A stretch of DNA of 51,911 nucleotides from the NCBI GenBank assembly GCA_024636295.1, contig JAGXHI010000044.1:1-51911 (forward strand), given 5' to 3'. The notes below the pieces were generated by a model that saw nothing but the letters and a program-made list of their open reading frames with translations, made no database searches and had not been told where the DNA came from. Position numbers and translations under genes: made by a program. The number at the start of each line of letters is the position of its first letter. Positions within the stretch are counted from its first letter, which is position 1. This DNA is from Desulfuromonadales bacterium (GTDB lineage: Bacteria > Desulfobacterota > Desulfuromonadia > Desulfuromonadales > JAGXHI01). Shown piece after piece: positions 51,777 to 51,911 of this stretch.

Positions 51777-51911
51777 TCAGCAGAATCTGTGGTGGTACTC
51801 CGGTTCCGGCAATTTGCCAAGTTCATGAAATAATGCAATTTCCAGGCATTTAAGGGTCTTGAAACCGTAGGCTTTTCTCATAGTGAGTTTTGCCTTGAGG
51901 TTCAAACCCTC
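51777..51911 (-). CDS. Transposase, C-terminal 44 residues, cut by window edge
   Basis: Reading the minus strand from the window end gives 44 residues, with NLKAKLTMRKAYGFKTLKCL and then ALFHELGKLPEPEYHHRFC before a TGA stop. This resembles the C-terminus of DDE transposases of the ISL3-like group (RKAYGFRT, ALYH-LGKLPEP-THRF). The family call is tentative. The gene continues beyond the window, so completeness cannot be judged. Confidence 0.6.
   Translation of the reverse strand, partial: EGLNLKAKLTMRKAYGFKTLKCLEIALFHELGKLPEPEYHHRFC

Overview
The window looks like a chromosomal segment of a GC-rich Gram-negative bacterium of the Desulfuromonadales/Geobacter type. This is an inference from gene order and protein character: rho-rpmE-thyX-prfA-prmC-murA-hisGDBHAFI, then yqeY-cvpA-mutS2-dnaG-rpoD-tRNA, then nif3-zinc ribbon protein-rnpB. 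I made no database comparison.

Left part (1-4150): a minus-strand sulfate-assimilation pair (DUF2061 protein and cysH, an APS reductase with iron-sulfur cysteines) lies downstream of an Rrf2-type regulator with IscR-like cysteines, with a candidate operator pair between them. Plus-strand gluQ (glutamyl-Q tRNA(Asp) synthetase) and a lipoprotein gene follow. A structured, MITE-like element of about 170 bp sits exactly at the lipoprotein stop codon, flanked by a 13-bp direct repeat. A second copy lies near 40.3 kb.

Core part (4150-27660): an almost continuous plus-strand block carries transcription termination, ribosome and release-factor genes, murA, seven histidine genes, DNA repair and replication genes, the major sigma factor, a CAU tRNA with its own promoter and terminator, and RNase P RNA. 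The block resembles the macromolecular synthesis operon, but no rpsU is present.

Middle part (27660-36800): a TAXI-type TRAP transporter (lipoprotein receptor plus fused permease), then a small operon of a 58-residue basic protein, a diacylglycerol-kinase-like lipid kinase and a DUF2383-like protein, then sucA-sucB. SucB appears to have lost its E3-binding domain and carries a long charged linker instead.

The minus-strand genes from 40083 down to 36808 form a likely operon: rubredoxin (too short for usual ORF cut-offs), ferredoxin, lipB, lipA, trxB and a PNPOx-like protein. It converges on sucAB, so lipoate attachment genes sit beside a lipoate-dependent enzyme, together with plausible electron carriers for LipA.

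Right part (40500-51911): an RRM RNA-binding protein, a large divergent glutamate synthase, ExoD, YwbE and an ABC-F ATPase with a hairpin in its leader. A decayed zone follows, with a truncated and frameshifted EamA transporter, a 159-bp inverted-repeat element, YqaA, an ATCGAAATCG inverted repeat and a UvrA remnant. The window ends with a UDP-glucuronate decarboxylase and the C-terminal end of a transposase.

No CRISPR array, phage or recognisable defence system was seen. The best candidates for something undescribed are the structured repeat families, the SucB architecture and the small basic protein with the lipid kinase.
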